Source: Pseudomonadota bacterium (GTDB taxonomy: Bacteria > Myxococcota_A > Polyangia > Polyangiales > Polyangiaceae). Taken from it: a stretch of 64,000 bases of DNA. The position numbers and the translations under genes were made by a program. Shown here piece by piece: positions 9,921 to 18,562 of the stretch (the first letter of the stretch is position 1; every line of letters begins with the position of its first letter). The DNA lies in NCBI GenBank assembly GCA_023423895.1, contig JAFAER010000018.1:71332-135331 (forward strand), read 5' to 3'. Under the pieces are notes generated by a model. That model did no database searches, had not been told where the DNA came from, and saw only the letters and a list, made by a program, of their open reading frames with translations.

Positions 9921-11684
9921 ATGAGCGGAAGAGAGCTCATCACTGGAGTCGGCACCACCCGCACGCGGCACTCGCGGGGCGTCGTGGCTCCGTTGCTCGC
10001 TGTGTTCGCCGCTCTTCTCGTCGGCGCGCCGGCGCACGCGGCTCGAGCGCTCGTCTATCCCGTGAATCCGGTGCGAACACCTGCGCTCGAGCTGACCCCG
10101 CTCGCGATCGAGCCGTCGGGGCCGTCGCTCGAGAGCCCGCTCCTGCGCGTCCGGTCGTGCGCCGATCGTGGACGGACCACGCTGGTCCCGGCCGTCGCGC
10201 CGACGCCCATCCGCGCGTGCACGCTCGAGTCGGTCGCGCGTCCGAACGAGGAGGGCGACTACGACGCGCCGCCGCGCAGCGAACCCGACGCGAGCGGCGC
10301 GCCCGACGCGTTCGCCGAAGCCTCCGCGTATCATCACGTCACGCGGACGCTCACGTTCTTCGAGGGGCTCCTCGGCGAGTCGCTCGCGCGGCGTCCTTCT
10401 CTCGACGTCGTCGTCTCCGGCCGCCTGTCCGATGCCTTTTTCGGTCGCGACGATCGCCTGGAGCCGATGCCGGGCGCGCTCTACTTGCCCGCACGTGACA
10501 TCGCGGGCGCTCCCTTTCGCGCCTACCTCGGCGTCGAGCGCGACCTCATCTGGGTCGGCGCAGCGCCATCGGTCGATTTCGCGTACGACGGGGACGTCGT
10601 CGTGCACGAGACCGCGCACGCCGTGCTCGACGGTGGCACGCGGATCCACGGCTATCGACGGACGGTCGACGGCCTCAGCGCGGATCCGGAGGCGCTCGCG
10701 GAGGCGCTCGCGGACTACTTCGCCGCCGTCGTCACGGGCGATCCGGTGATCGGTGAGTACGCCCTCGACGGTGTCGACCCCGCGTCGGCGCGCGATCTCG
10801 AGGCCACGCCGCCCGAGCTCGCGCGCTGGACCGGCGATCCGCACCGAGCGGGCGTGGTCTTTGCGGGCGCTCTGTGGTCCGCGCGCCGGGCGCTCTCCGC
10901 CGCGGACGCTTCGCGCTTCGACGCCGTGGTCGCGGCGCTCGCCCGTAACCCCGGCACACCATCGACGATCGGAATGGAAGAGCTGGGCGCTCGCCTGATC
11001 GAGGAGCTCCAGGCATCGAGCATCGACACGTTGTCGCTCGAGGAGGCGCTGCGCGAGCGTCGGATCATGCCGACGAGCCGCGCGATCGTCGACGTTCGGC
11101 CAGAGAGCGTCCTCCTCAGCCCCGCGGGATCGTTCCTCGCGCCCGGTACGTTGGTGGCGTCGACGCCGTCGGCGCTCGCGCCGGGGCTCTTCCAGGTTCG
11201 CGTCGCGATACCTCCGGACGCGAAGGCGCTCCGCGGCAGCGCTCGGATCTTGGCCTCGCGACCGGGGGTCTGGGGCGCGCCTCGGGGGACGCCGATGTCG
11301 CTCGTGGCGCTCGTCGCGTGGGATGCGCCGCTCGATTGGGACAGCGGGGAGCCCTTGGCCGTGCGAGCACCGCTCGACGGAGAGGTCTTCGAGGTGGCGA
11401 TCCCGGACGGCGCACGCGAGGCGTTCATCCAGCTCGCGAACGCGGGCGAGGAGAGCGGCTCCTACGACGCCCTCGCGCTGACGTTCCTCGACGCGATGCC
11501 CTCGGCGCCAGCCGCCGTGCTCGAGGCAAGCGGAGGCTGCGCGATCGCTCGCCGGGCTTCGTCGCCGTCATCGGATGAGCTCGTCTGCCTCCTCGGCGCC
11601 GTCGGCGTTGCGCTCGCAGGGCGCCGTCGCGCACGGGCGCGCGTGACGACCGCTGCACCTGCCCCTCGTCGAGCTGTCGGGTAG
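9921..11684 (+). CDS. Putative surface metalloprotease with MYXO-CTERM-like anchor
   Basis: 587 aa. An N-terminal signal peptide with a long n-region ends at about residue 40 (GAPAHA-AR). The central domain carries HETAH (in VVVHETAHAVLDGG, near residue 232), a HExxH zinc site, with a candidate third ligand Glu about 30 residues later in DPEALAEALADYFAA, the gluzincin arrangement. Residues about 380-520 look like beta-sandwich. The C-terminus has GGC, a short hydrophobic stretch (VCLLGAVGVALAG) and RRRARAR, matching the layout of the MYXO-CTERM sorting signal (Gly-Cys, transmembrane helix, Arg cluster). That signal implies outward transport and cell-surface anchoring. Substrate unknown; peptidase activity inferred from the zinc motif. 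Confidence 0.78.
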   Translation: MSGRELITGVGTTRTRHSRGVVAPLLAVFAALLVGAPAHAARALVYPVNPVRTPALELTPLAIEPSGPSLESPLLRVRSCADRGRTTLVPAVAPTPIRACTLESVARPNEEGDYDAPPRSEPDASGAPDAFAEASAYHHVTRTLTFFEGLLGESLARRPSLDVVVSGRLSDAFFGRDDRLEPMPGALYLPARDIAGAPFRAYLGVERDLIWVGAAPSVDFAYDGDVVVHETAHAVLDGGTRIHGYRRTVDGLSADPEALAEALADYFAAVVTGDPVIGEYALDGVDPASARDLEATPPELARWTGDPHRAGVVFAGALWSARRALSAADASRFDAVVAALARNPGTPSTIGMEELGARLIEELQASSIDTLSLEEALRERRIMPTSRAIVDVRPESVLLSPAGSFLAPGTLVASTPSALAPGLFQVRVAIPPDAKALRGSARILASRPGVWGAPRGTPMSLVALVAWDAPLDWDSGEPLAVRAPLDGEVFEVAIPDGAREAFIQLANAGEESGSYDALALTFLDAMPSAPAAVLEASGGCAIARRASSPSSDELVCLLGAVGVALAGRRRARARVTTAAPAPRRAVG

Positions 11685-11820
11685 CGACGACGTCGCGTTC
11701 GCGTTCGACTGCGTGTGAAGGCCGCGCACCTGCGGCGTCGTTAGCGCACGTGCGCGCCGTGATCGACGTTGGGCAAGAAACCTCCCAATGAAGTTCGTTG
11801 CGAAAAACAGTACCTTGGCT

Positions 11821-11883
11821 GGATCGGCTTATTGCCGAAAGGGGGGGAGGTGCCGTTACCGCCTAAAGCGACGGAATCGATCC
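11821..11883 (+). other. Possible structured 5' leader of the 1641-aa lipoprotein gene
   Basis: GGATCG (11821-11826) can pair with CGATCC (11878-11883), enclosing the small hairpin CGGC-TTATT-GCCG (11825-11837, which shares two bases with the outer arm) and a G-run. The element sits 25 nt before the start codon. I compared it by eye with c-di-GMP-I, SAH and fluoride riboswitch cores and none matched. It may be chance pairing in GC-rich DNA. Confidence 0.25.
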
Positions 11884-11908
11884 AGGGGCGGAAGAGGAGC
11901 AGCTTCGG

Positions 11909-14900
11909 ATGAGATGGATGAGGATGCGAGGACCACACTCTGCGACAGGGCAGCGCGCGCGGCGCAGCCTGGCGCTCACGCTGGTCGCGGGCGGAGCACT
12001 CGTCGGGTTCAGCGCATGCACGAGCAGCCCGGAAGAGAAGGCGCCCGAGAACCCGCTCGCTGCGGTCAAGTGGGAGCCTTCGTTCGAGCCGGACTACGTC
12101 AATCTCACGCCGGTTCCGGGCGTCGAGCCGGCGACCAAAGAAGAGCAAGACCTCGCGATCGTCTCCGAAGACACGCTCGAGTTCCCGGCCGACAAGGCCG
12201 ACAGCGTCCGCAACTGGCAGCCCGGCAAGATCGTCGCGGCGGCCCCCGGTGAAGGGGGGCTCGGCTCGAACCCGTTCGGCTACGCGCGCCGCGTCGTCGA
12301 GGTGTTCGAGCAGGACGGCCGGATCATCGTGAAGACCGAGAGGCTCGGGCTCCAGGACATCGCCGAGGGCGAGTTCCAGGTCCGAGCGGACAACGACGGC
12401 GTCGACGTCGACGTGTCCAAGCTCGACAAGAAGTGGCTCGCGGACCGCCTCTACGTCCAGACCGAGCCGATGTACTGGCCCGAGGGCGTCCACTCGCTGA
12501 AGGACGACCCGTCGCTCTCCAGCCTCGATGGCGACCCGATGCAGCCGGGCAGCGGCTTCTGTTGCAAGTCGTTCGTCAACGCCGTCTCCGGTGCCGCGAA
12601 TGCGGTCGCGAACGCGGTGTCGGACGGCGTCACGGCCGTGAAGGACGCCGCCCTCGACGTGACGACCGCGATCACGCCCGCGTCGTTCGAGGACTCCGTC
12701 GGCCTCGACTCCAACATGTCGTGGCCGAAGACGACGCTCCCGCTCTTCCGGGACATGGAGTTCAAGAAGCAGATCAAGCGGAAAGACGTCGGCATCGAGC
12801 TGTTCATCAAGGGGCAGGCTGCGGTCACGACCTCGGCCCTGCTGAACCCGGGGTTCCAGGTCGGCGCGCGCATCCCCAACCCGATCAACCGGGACGCGCC
12901 TCCGCTCAAGGTCTGGATGAACATCGACTCCCGCATCGAGACCGACGTCGCGCTCGACGTCAACCTCGAGGCCGGCGTCAGGGCCGTCCAGGTCGGCCCC
13001 AACTCCTTCGTGAACGGGAGCAAGGAGTTCATCGAGAACGTCGAGAAGAACGTCAACTACGCGCAGGAGGTCTGGGCTGCCAACAAGGAGCACCTCACCG
13101 GCGACAAGGACATGAAGCCGGAGGGGACGTTCACGAAGGTCCTCTTCCTCTCGACCCCGAAGACGAAGGCCTTCATGGCAGGGCCGGTGCCCGTCGTCAT
13201 CACGAGCACCCTCCAGGTCAATCTCGTCTGCGGATTCGAAGCGAAGGCGTCGGTCAAGGGCAAGCTCCGCTGGGCCACCGCGCGCACGTTCAAGTTCAGG
13301 GCGGAGTACGAGAACGGCAACACGTCCGTTCCGGTCCCGCCCCAGACCACCGAGGCGAACATCAAGGAGGTCGAGGTCCTCGGCGGCGGCGAGATCGTCG
13401 CCCACTGCGGACTCGTCCCGCGCGTCAACGTGCTCGCTTACGACACGGTCGGCATGTACACGGGCATCCGCGGCAGCCTCGTCGCCAAGGCCGCGTACGC
13501 GTCCACCTGCGAGGGCAAGGCCACCTCGAGCACCCCGGACGGCGAGCTGTCCCTCGAGCTCGCCGCCAACGTCGGATTCCAGGTCGGCGGCCGTCTCCAG
13601 GCCCCCGGTTCGAGCTTCGCCAAGGATGCCGACCTCGGCTGGGACACGCCCCCGCTCGAGCCCATCAACAAGTCGTTCCCGCTCCTCGAGAAGAAGTGGC
13701 AGTTCGAGAACGGGGGCCTCGGATACTGCCTCCCGACCTGCCAGAACGGCGGGACGGACGGCAAGGAGACCGACGTCGATTGCGGCGGCGGCGCATGCAA
13801 CTCGTGCGCGGTCGACAAGCGCTGCAAGTCGACCGTCGACTGCGCGGGGAAGGCGACCTGCATCTCGGGCGTCTGCCGCGTCGATTCGTGCATCAACGGC
13901 GTGCGCGACATGGACGAGACCGGCGTCGACTGCGGTGGCTCGTGCACGCTCAAGTGCGCGCTGAACCAGACCTGCCGCGTGGGAACGGACTGCGCGTCCG
14001 GCTTCTGCAGCAAGGCCGGGCTCTGCGTGGCGACGAGCTGCAGCGACGGCATCCGGAACGGCAACGAGACCGGCGCCGACTGCGGCGGGAGCTGCGGCAA
14101 GTGCCCCACCGGCACGGCAAGCAGCGTCGCCTCCGATTGCGCGTCCGGCTTCTCGAACGGGACGCACTGCGTGGCCACCTCTTGCGAGGACCGCGTCCGC
14201 TCCGGCGGTGAGACCGATCGCGATTGCGGCGGCAATTCGAGCTGCCATCGCTGCTCGGTCGGCCTCGCGTGCACGCAGAACAGCGACTGCGTCGCCGGCC
14301 TGCAGTGCACCGCTGGCAAATGCGCGCCGATCCCGGCGCCGACGTGCGACGACCGCATCCCGAACCAGAACGAGACCGACGTCGACTGCGGCGGCTCTTG
14401 CAAGAAGTGCGAGGCTGGGAAGCGCTGCAGCGTCGCCGCCGACTGTGAGAGCTCGATCTGCGCTGCCGAAGGCGGCATCAAGGTTTGCCGAGCGCCTCGG
14501 TGCGACGATCAGGTCAAGAACGGCGGCGAGACCGGCAACGACTGTGGCGGCACGTCGTCGTGCGCTCGATGCGCGGCCGGACAGGCATGCAGCGCGGGCG
14601 CGGACTGCCTCACGGGCGTCTGCCTGAGCGGCATCTGCGGCGGCGCTTACACCGTCGGCGGCACGCTCACCGGGCTCGAGACGGGCGGGAACATCACCCT
14701 CCAGAACAATGGCGGCGACGCGCGCGTCGTCACGCAGAACGGAGCGTTCACGTTCTCGCAGACGGTCGCGCAGAGCAAACCCTACGCGGTCACGGTCAGC
14801 TCGCAGCCCACGGGGCAGACCTGCGCGGTCACCAACGCGTCCGGGACCATGGCGAACGCGAGCGTCACGAACGTCGCGGTCGTTTGCACGAATCAGACGT

Positions 14901-16834
14901 ACAACCTCGGCGGTGCCGTGAGCGGCCTCATCGGGAGCGTCACGCTCCGGAATGACGGCGGCAACGACATCACGATCTCGCAGAACGGTGCGTTCACCTT
15001 CCCGGCGAAGGTCCCGTACCGCGGCACCGTCGCGGTCTCCGTGCTCACGCAGCCGGCCGGTCAGGCATGCACCGTCACCAACGGTACGGGCCTGATGAGC
15101 GCCGCGGACATCAGCAACGTGTCCATCACGTGCACCTCGAACTCGTACACGCTCGGCGGCACCGCCAGCGGGCTCAAGGGGAGCGTCGTTCTCACCAACA
15201 ACGGCACCGACCTCACGGTGAACCAGAACGGCTCGTTCACCTTCGGCTCATCCGTGAGGTTCAACACCGCGTACGCGGTCACCGTTCGGACGAACCCGGC
15301 GGGGCAGACCTGCACGGTGTCGAACGGAACCGGAACGGTCGGCGCCGGGAACGTCACGAACATCGGCGTCACCTGCACCGATAACCCGTACACCGTCGGC
15401 GGTAGCGTGAGCGGCCTCACCGGCACCGTGGTGCTGACCAACAACGGCGGCAACCCGCTGTCGATCTCGTCGAACGGCACCTTCACGTTCTCCTCGACGG
15501 TCCCGTTCTCCCAGCCCTACTCCGTCGCAGTTCAATCGCAGCCGGCGAACCAGACCTGCGTCGTCGGGCGCGGCACCGGGACGATGGGAGCTGGGAACGT
15601 CACGAACGTCGACGTCTCCTGCACCACGAACATGTTCACCCTCGGCGGTACGATGACCGGCGCTGCCGGGCTGCTCGTGCTGCAGAACAACGGCGGCGCC
15701 ACCCTGACGATCTCGTCGAACGGGCCCTTCCAGTTCCCGCAGCCGGTCGCGCAGGGATCGAGCTATTCGATCACGCTGCTCTCGTACCCGGCGGGCAGGA
15801 CGTGCTCGGTGGCTAACGCCACCGGCGTGGTCGCCACGACGGTCTCCAACATCGACGTGACGTGCGCGGTCAACACCTACCCGATCGGCGGGACGGCGAG
15901 CGGCATCACGGGGCCGGTCGTCCTGCGCAACGGTGACGACTTGGTCACGATCGAAGCGGACGGCGCGTTCACGTTCGGCACGCAGGCCGCGTATGGGGCA
16001 GGCTACTCGGTGTCCGTCCACTCGCAGCCAGCCGGGCAGTCGTGCTCGTTGGTCAACGCGTCCGGCAACGCCACGGCGGCGGTCACCAACATCGGCCTGA
16101 ACTGCAGCCCCGACTCGCACACGCTCGGCGGCACGGTCTCCGGCATCTCCGACCGCGTCGTTCTCCGAAACGGCAACGGCGCTGACCTCACTGTCTCCGG
16201 GGACGGCTCGTTCGCGTTCCCGGCGCCGGTCACCGCAGGGCAGACGTACGCGGTCACGGTCGTGACCCAGCCCGCGCGACGCTCCTGCACCGTCACGAAC
16301 GGGTCGGGGACGATGCCGAGCTCGAGCGTGTCGAACGTGACCGTGACGTGCACGGCGACGAGCCGTCTCGCCTTCGTCACCAGCGCGACCTCGCACGGTT
16401 CGGTCAGCGGCGTCTTCGGCGCCGATGCTCGTTGCCAGGAGGCGGCGCGCAACGCCTCGCTTGGTGGCAACTACCTGACGTGGATCACGCACACGAACAC
16501 CTCTTCGCCCGACGCGCGCTTCGTCAAGTCGACGGTGCCGTACGTGCGCGTCGACGGCGCTCAGGTCGCGGCGAACTACACCGCGCTCACGAGCGGCACG
16601 CTCGAGGCCCCGATCAACGTCACCGAGACCGGCTCGACGTACGATGGGGGCGTGTGGACGTCGACGTACAGCGACGGCACGTTCATCGGCAGCGTGACAT
16701 GCAACGGTTGGACGGCCTTCGTGGGGAACCAGTACGGCGGCTTCGGCAACTCGTCGTCGACGGCCTCTGCGTGGTCGTTCACCGGCACTTCGCCCTGCAG
16801 CTCCTCGCTGGCGTTCTACTGCTTCGAGCAGTGA
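11909..16834 (+). CDS. Giant modular lipoprotein: Cys-rich repeats, seven beta repeats, DUF1554-like domain
   Basis: 1641 aa. The ATG at 11909 has AGAGGAG about 10 nt upstream. A basic n-region precedes the lipobox LVGFSAC, so the product is lipidated. Residues about 35-600 have no recognised fold but are beta-rich. Residues about 605-910 carry six Cys-rich units of the form C-DG--NG-ETD-DCGG-C--C--G--C, common in myxobacterial surface proteins. Residues about 912-1480 hold seven 80-residue units, each opening Y-LGG--SG, with a central VxLxNNGG and NGxFTF and ending in VTN-x-x-V-x-C. Residues about 1490-1641 resemble DUF1554 (RLAFVTSATSHGSV, GADARCQEAA, FYCFEQ), a secreted domain best known in Leptospira. 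Likely a long surface adhesin or carbohydrate-contact protein (inference). A hairpin terminator follows. Confidence 0.85.
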   Translation: MRWMRMRGPHSATGQRARRSLALTLVAGGALVGFSACTSSPEEKAPENPLAAVKWEPSFEPDYVNLTPVPGVEPATKEEQDLAIVSEDTLEFPADKADSVRNWQPGKIVAAAPGEGGLGSNPFGYARRVVEVFEQDGRIIVKTERLGLQDIAEGEFQVRADNDGVDVDVSKLDKKWLADRLYVQTEPMYWPEGVHSLKDDPSLSSLDGDPMQPGSGFCCKSFVNAVSGAANAVANAVSDGVTAVKDAALDVTTAITPASFEDSVGLDSNMSWPKTTLPLFRDMEFKKQIKRKDVGIELFIKGQAAVTTSALLNPGFQVGARIPNPINRDAPPLKVWMNIDSRIETDVALDVNLEAGVRAVQVGPNSFVNGSKEFIENVEKNVNYAQEVWAANKEHLTGDKDMKPEGTFTKVLFLSTPKTKAFMAGPVPVVITSTLQVNLVCGFEAKASVKGKLRWATARTFKFRAEYENGNTSVPVPPQTTEANIKEVEVLGGGEIVAHCGLVPRVNVLAYDTVGMYTGIRGSLVAKAAYASTCEGKATSSTPDGELSLELAANVGFQVGGRLQAPGSSFAKDADLGWDTPPLEPINKSFPLLEKKWQFENGGLGYCLPTCQNGGTDGKETDVDCGGGACNSCAVDKRCKSTVDCAGKATCISGVCRVDSCINGVRDMDETGVDCGGSCTLKCALNQTCRVGTDCASGFCSKAGLCVATSCSDGIRNGNETGADCGGSCGKCPTGTASSVASDCASGFSNGTHCVATSCEDRVRSGGETDRDCGGNSSCHRCSVGLACTQNSDCVAGLQCTAGKCAPIPAPTCDDRIPNQNETDVDCGGSCKKCEAGKRCSVAADCESSICAAEGGIKVCRAPRCDDQVKNGGETGNDCGGTSSCARCAAGQACSAGADCLTGVCLSGICGGAYTVGGTLTGLETGGNITLQNNGGDARVVTQNGAFTFSQTVAQSKPYAVTVSSQPTGQTCAVTNASGTMANASVTNVAVVCTNQTYNLGGAVSGLIGSVTLRNDGGNDITISQNGAFTFPAKVPYRGTVAVSVLTQPAGQACTVTNGTGLMSAADISNVSITCTSNSYTLGGTASGLKGSVVLTNNGTDLTVNQNGSFTFGSSVRFNTAYAVTVRTNPAGQTCTVSNGTGTVGAGNVTNIGVTCTDNPYTVGGSVSGLTGTVVLTNNGGNPLSISSNGTFTFSSTVPFSQPYSVAVQSQPANQTCVVGRGTGTMGAGNVTNVDVSCTTNMFTLGGTMTGAAGLLVLQNNGGATLTISSNGPFQFPQPVAQGSSYSITLLSYPAGRTCSVANATGVVATTVSNIDVTCAVNTYPIGGTASGITGPVVLRNGDDLVTIEADGAFTFGTQAAYGAGYSVSVHSQPAGQSCSLVNASGNATAAVTNIGLNCSPDSHTLGGTVSGISDRVVLRNGNGADLTVSGDGSFAFPAPVTAGQTYAVTVVTQPARRSCTVTNGSGTMPSSSVSNVTVTCTATSRLAFVTSATSHGSVSGVFGADARCQEAARNASLGGNYLTWITHTNTSSPDARFVKSTVPYVRVDGAQVAANYTALTSGTLEAPINVTETGSTYDGGVWTSTYSDGTFIGSVTCNGWTAFVGNQYGGFGNSSSTASAWSFTGTSPCSSSLAFYCFEQ
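13725..14642 (+). repeat. Six Cys-rich protein repeats within the giant lipoprotein
   Basis: Six consecutive units of about 50 codons, each with a DCGG core preceded by ETD/ETG, and 6-8 cysteines. Unit 3 (TASSVASDCASGFSNGTHC) has lost several of the cysteines kept in the other five, so its disulfide pattern must differ. Confidence 0.8.
14647..16355 (+). repeat. Seven ~245-bp repeats encoding beta-sandwich-like units
   Basis: Units begin near 14647, 14898, 15145, 15388, 15637, 15880 and 16117, a regular 237-251 bp period. Each encodes GG-x-x-SG, a VxLxNNGG strand, an NGxFTF strand, a Y-x-VTV strand followed by QPxGQxC and a closing VxC. The paired cysteines in each unit suggest one disulfide per module. 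The DNA is diverged, so expansion is not very recent. Confidence 0.8.
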
Positions 16835-16897
16835 GCGGCGCGTCGGAGTGATTGAGGCAGGCGCACCGGCTTCCCCGTGTGAGCCTGCCGCACCAAG

Positions 16898-16965
16898 CCG
16901 AACCACGTCGGTCGCTTGCGTTGCTCCGCGACGCAGCAAGCGGAACGTGGTTCGGTTTCGCTCTT
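16898..16965. terminator. Long hairpin terminator between convergent genes
   Basis: An 11-bp outer stem, CCGAACCACGT (16898-16908) with ACGTGGTTCGG (16945-16955), encloses an inner stem CGCTTGC (16913-16919) with GCAAGCG (16936-16942). TTTCGCTCTTTT follows on the plus strand. It lies between the convergent ends of the giant lipoprotein gene (16834) and the minus-strand gene (16986), so it could stop both. Confidence 0.8.
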
Positions 16966-16985
16966 TTGTTCGTGTCCAGGCCGCC

Positions 16986-17933
16986 TCATGTCGCCTGGAG
17001 CGAACCTCCGTGCGACTCGATCCAGGCGGCGACGCGCGGGCGGTCGTCGGCGTCGTGGTCGACGTCGTACGCCTGTCGGTCGACCCACATCTCGGCGCGT
17101 CGAAACCATACCGGGATCCCGTCGATCGACACGACGTGGTGGCGCGTGCGTTCGGGGCTCTTCATCCCGGGAGTCTGGACCGTCGTCTCGAACGAGTGCA
17201 GGGCGTGCGCGAAGGCATCTTCCGGGAGGCCCCTCGCGACCTGCATCCGCGGCGTCTGCAGACCGATGACCGCTTCTTTGTACGTGAGGAGAAGGCGTGC
17301 GATGGCTCGGTGCGAGCGCGCACACGCCCAGCCCGAGAACGATGGATCCCCCGAGCCGGGCGAGGCCGGAATGAGCCAAACGTCGTCGACCAGGCGGAAG
17401 CCAGGAAGCAACGTGGGCGTCGGTGTTCGGCCCGCGGGCAACGGAGAGAGTCCGAGCGGGGCCGACACCCAGTCCTTGGGACGGATGGTCTGCGAGACCG
17501 CAGAGACGCACAATGGCAAATAGGTCGACCCGAGCTCGGTCGATCGAAGGCGGTATATCGGATATTCGGTATGGAGATGAATGACCGGCGGATCATCTTC
17601 ACCGCGGTCCTCGTCGGTCACCCAGAAGCCGAGCCCGAGGTCGAGGACGAGCCGGTGTGCGCCGGGCAGCGCGGCGATGACCTCGGCGTGTCGAGATTTC
17701 GGAAGCGGCCACTGGTGGAGGGAACGCGCGATCTGCGCGTCACCGCTCGCGCGATCGGGAGGATGAATGTGCCCCTTCTTGAGGCGCGCGCTCGACCCCA
17801 CACGGCTCCAGAACGCACGTACCCACGGAGAGCCGTCGTCGAGGACGATCGGCTTTCGGCGGCCGCGCGGGTCGAGCTCCTTGATCGTCGCAACGAACGC
17901 GTCGAGCTCCTCGTAGAAGCTCGCGTCGGACAT
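16986..17933 (-). CDS. Hypothetical cytoplasmic protein
   Basis: 315 aa from the ATG at 17933 (MSDASFYEELDAFVATIKELD); an earlier in-frame ATG at 18035 would add an Arg/Pro-rich extension with poor coding character. No signal peptide or membrane helix. It is rich in aromatic and acidic residues, with segments such as LVLDLGLGFWVTDEDRGEDD, IPVWFRRAEMWVDRQAYD and HHVVSIDG. The opening acidic helix and the size remind one of SUKH/SMI1-type immunity or scaffold proteins, but I cannot support that assignment. It stands alone, convergent with the giant lipoprotein gene. Confidence 0.65.
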   Translation of the reverse strand: MSDASFYEELDAFVATIKELDPRGRRKPIVLDDGSPWVRAFWSRVGSSARLKKGHIHPPDRASGDAQIARSLHQWPLPKSRHAEVIAALPGAHRLVLDLGLGFWVTDEDRGEDDPPVIHLHTEYPIYRLRSTELGSTYLPLCVSAVSQTIRPKDWVSAPLGLSPLPAGRTPTPTLLPGFRLVDDVWLIPASPGSGDPSFSGWACARSHRAIARLLLTYKEAVIGLQTPRMQVARGLPEDAFAHALHSFETTVQTPGMKSPERTRHHVVSIDGIPVWFRRAEMWVDRQAYDVDHDADDRPRVAAWIESHGGSLQAT

Positions 17934-18209
17934 CGTCCTCGTCGTCACATGGCCTGAAGGCTTCGACACCGTCTCCTCGTCTCTCGGTTGGAAGAATGAA
18001 GCGCCGGAAGGCGACTGCCGGCGGCACGGTGTCATGAGTCACGTCGGCGAGCCGTCGTCCGAACGGACGATTGCATCGAATCGACCTCAGCTGGGGCGTG
18101 CGCATGGCCTGTTCGAAAGCGGCGCGTCTGCTTTGCACCGCACTTCGCCATCGTGCGTGTACTGTGCGCGCCAGGCAAAGCGAAGGTCGAAGCGCGATCG
18201 GAGGACGAC

Positions 18210-18444
18210 ATGATCACGCTCTCTGGCTTTGGAAACATCTTTCCCGGGGGCACGGCGAGACGAAAGATCTCCGGGTGCAGTGGGCGCTCGAGGAGCTCGG
18301 ACTTCCGTATCGCGTCCACGCGCTCGATCGGCGCCGCGGGCGAGCTCATCGACGACGACGGCTTCGTGGTGGCCGAGTCCGCCGCCGTGGTGCTTCGCTC
18401 TCTACGCCGAACGGCTCGGCGTGAGCGTCGACGACATCCGCTGA
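18210..18444 (+). pseudogene. Remnant of a glutathione S-transferase N-terminal domain
   Basis: Three reading frames together spell a GST thioredoxin-like domain. MITLSGFGNIFPG is in one frame from 18210. HGETKDLRVQWALEELGLPY with the following RVHALD is in a second frame near 18250-18335. A return to the first frame gives GELIDDDGFVVAESAAVVLR, then a shift to the third frame ends DDIR at the TGA of 18444. Normally about 25 residues (to the cis-Pro loop) lie between the GEL and DDGF segments, so at least one internal deletion and two or three frameshifts have occurred. The C-terminal all-helical domain is absent. No functional product is expected. Confidence 0.75.
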
Positions 18445-18562
18445 GCGACACGCGCTCGCTCCTCGCGTTCCCCGCGCGCGACGACGCATGCCGGGGCGTT
18501 TCGACGTGACGGGCGCATATTTTTCGCCCGCGCGCCCGGCTCGGGCGTGCTTCAACTTGGAT

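Noticed and set aside
11790..11905. c-di-GMP-I or other known riboswitch before the giant lipoprotein
   Set aside because: The conserved CACGCACAGGGCAAACC-type core is absent; only generic stems remain.
11741..14248. 835-codon minus-strand open frame opposite the giant lipoprotein
   Set aside because: GC-rich shadow of the real plus-strand gene; the plus frame has a signal peptide, repeats and conserved domains, the minus frame is Arg/Asp/Val-rich with no motif.
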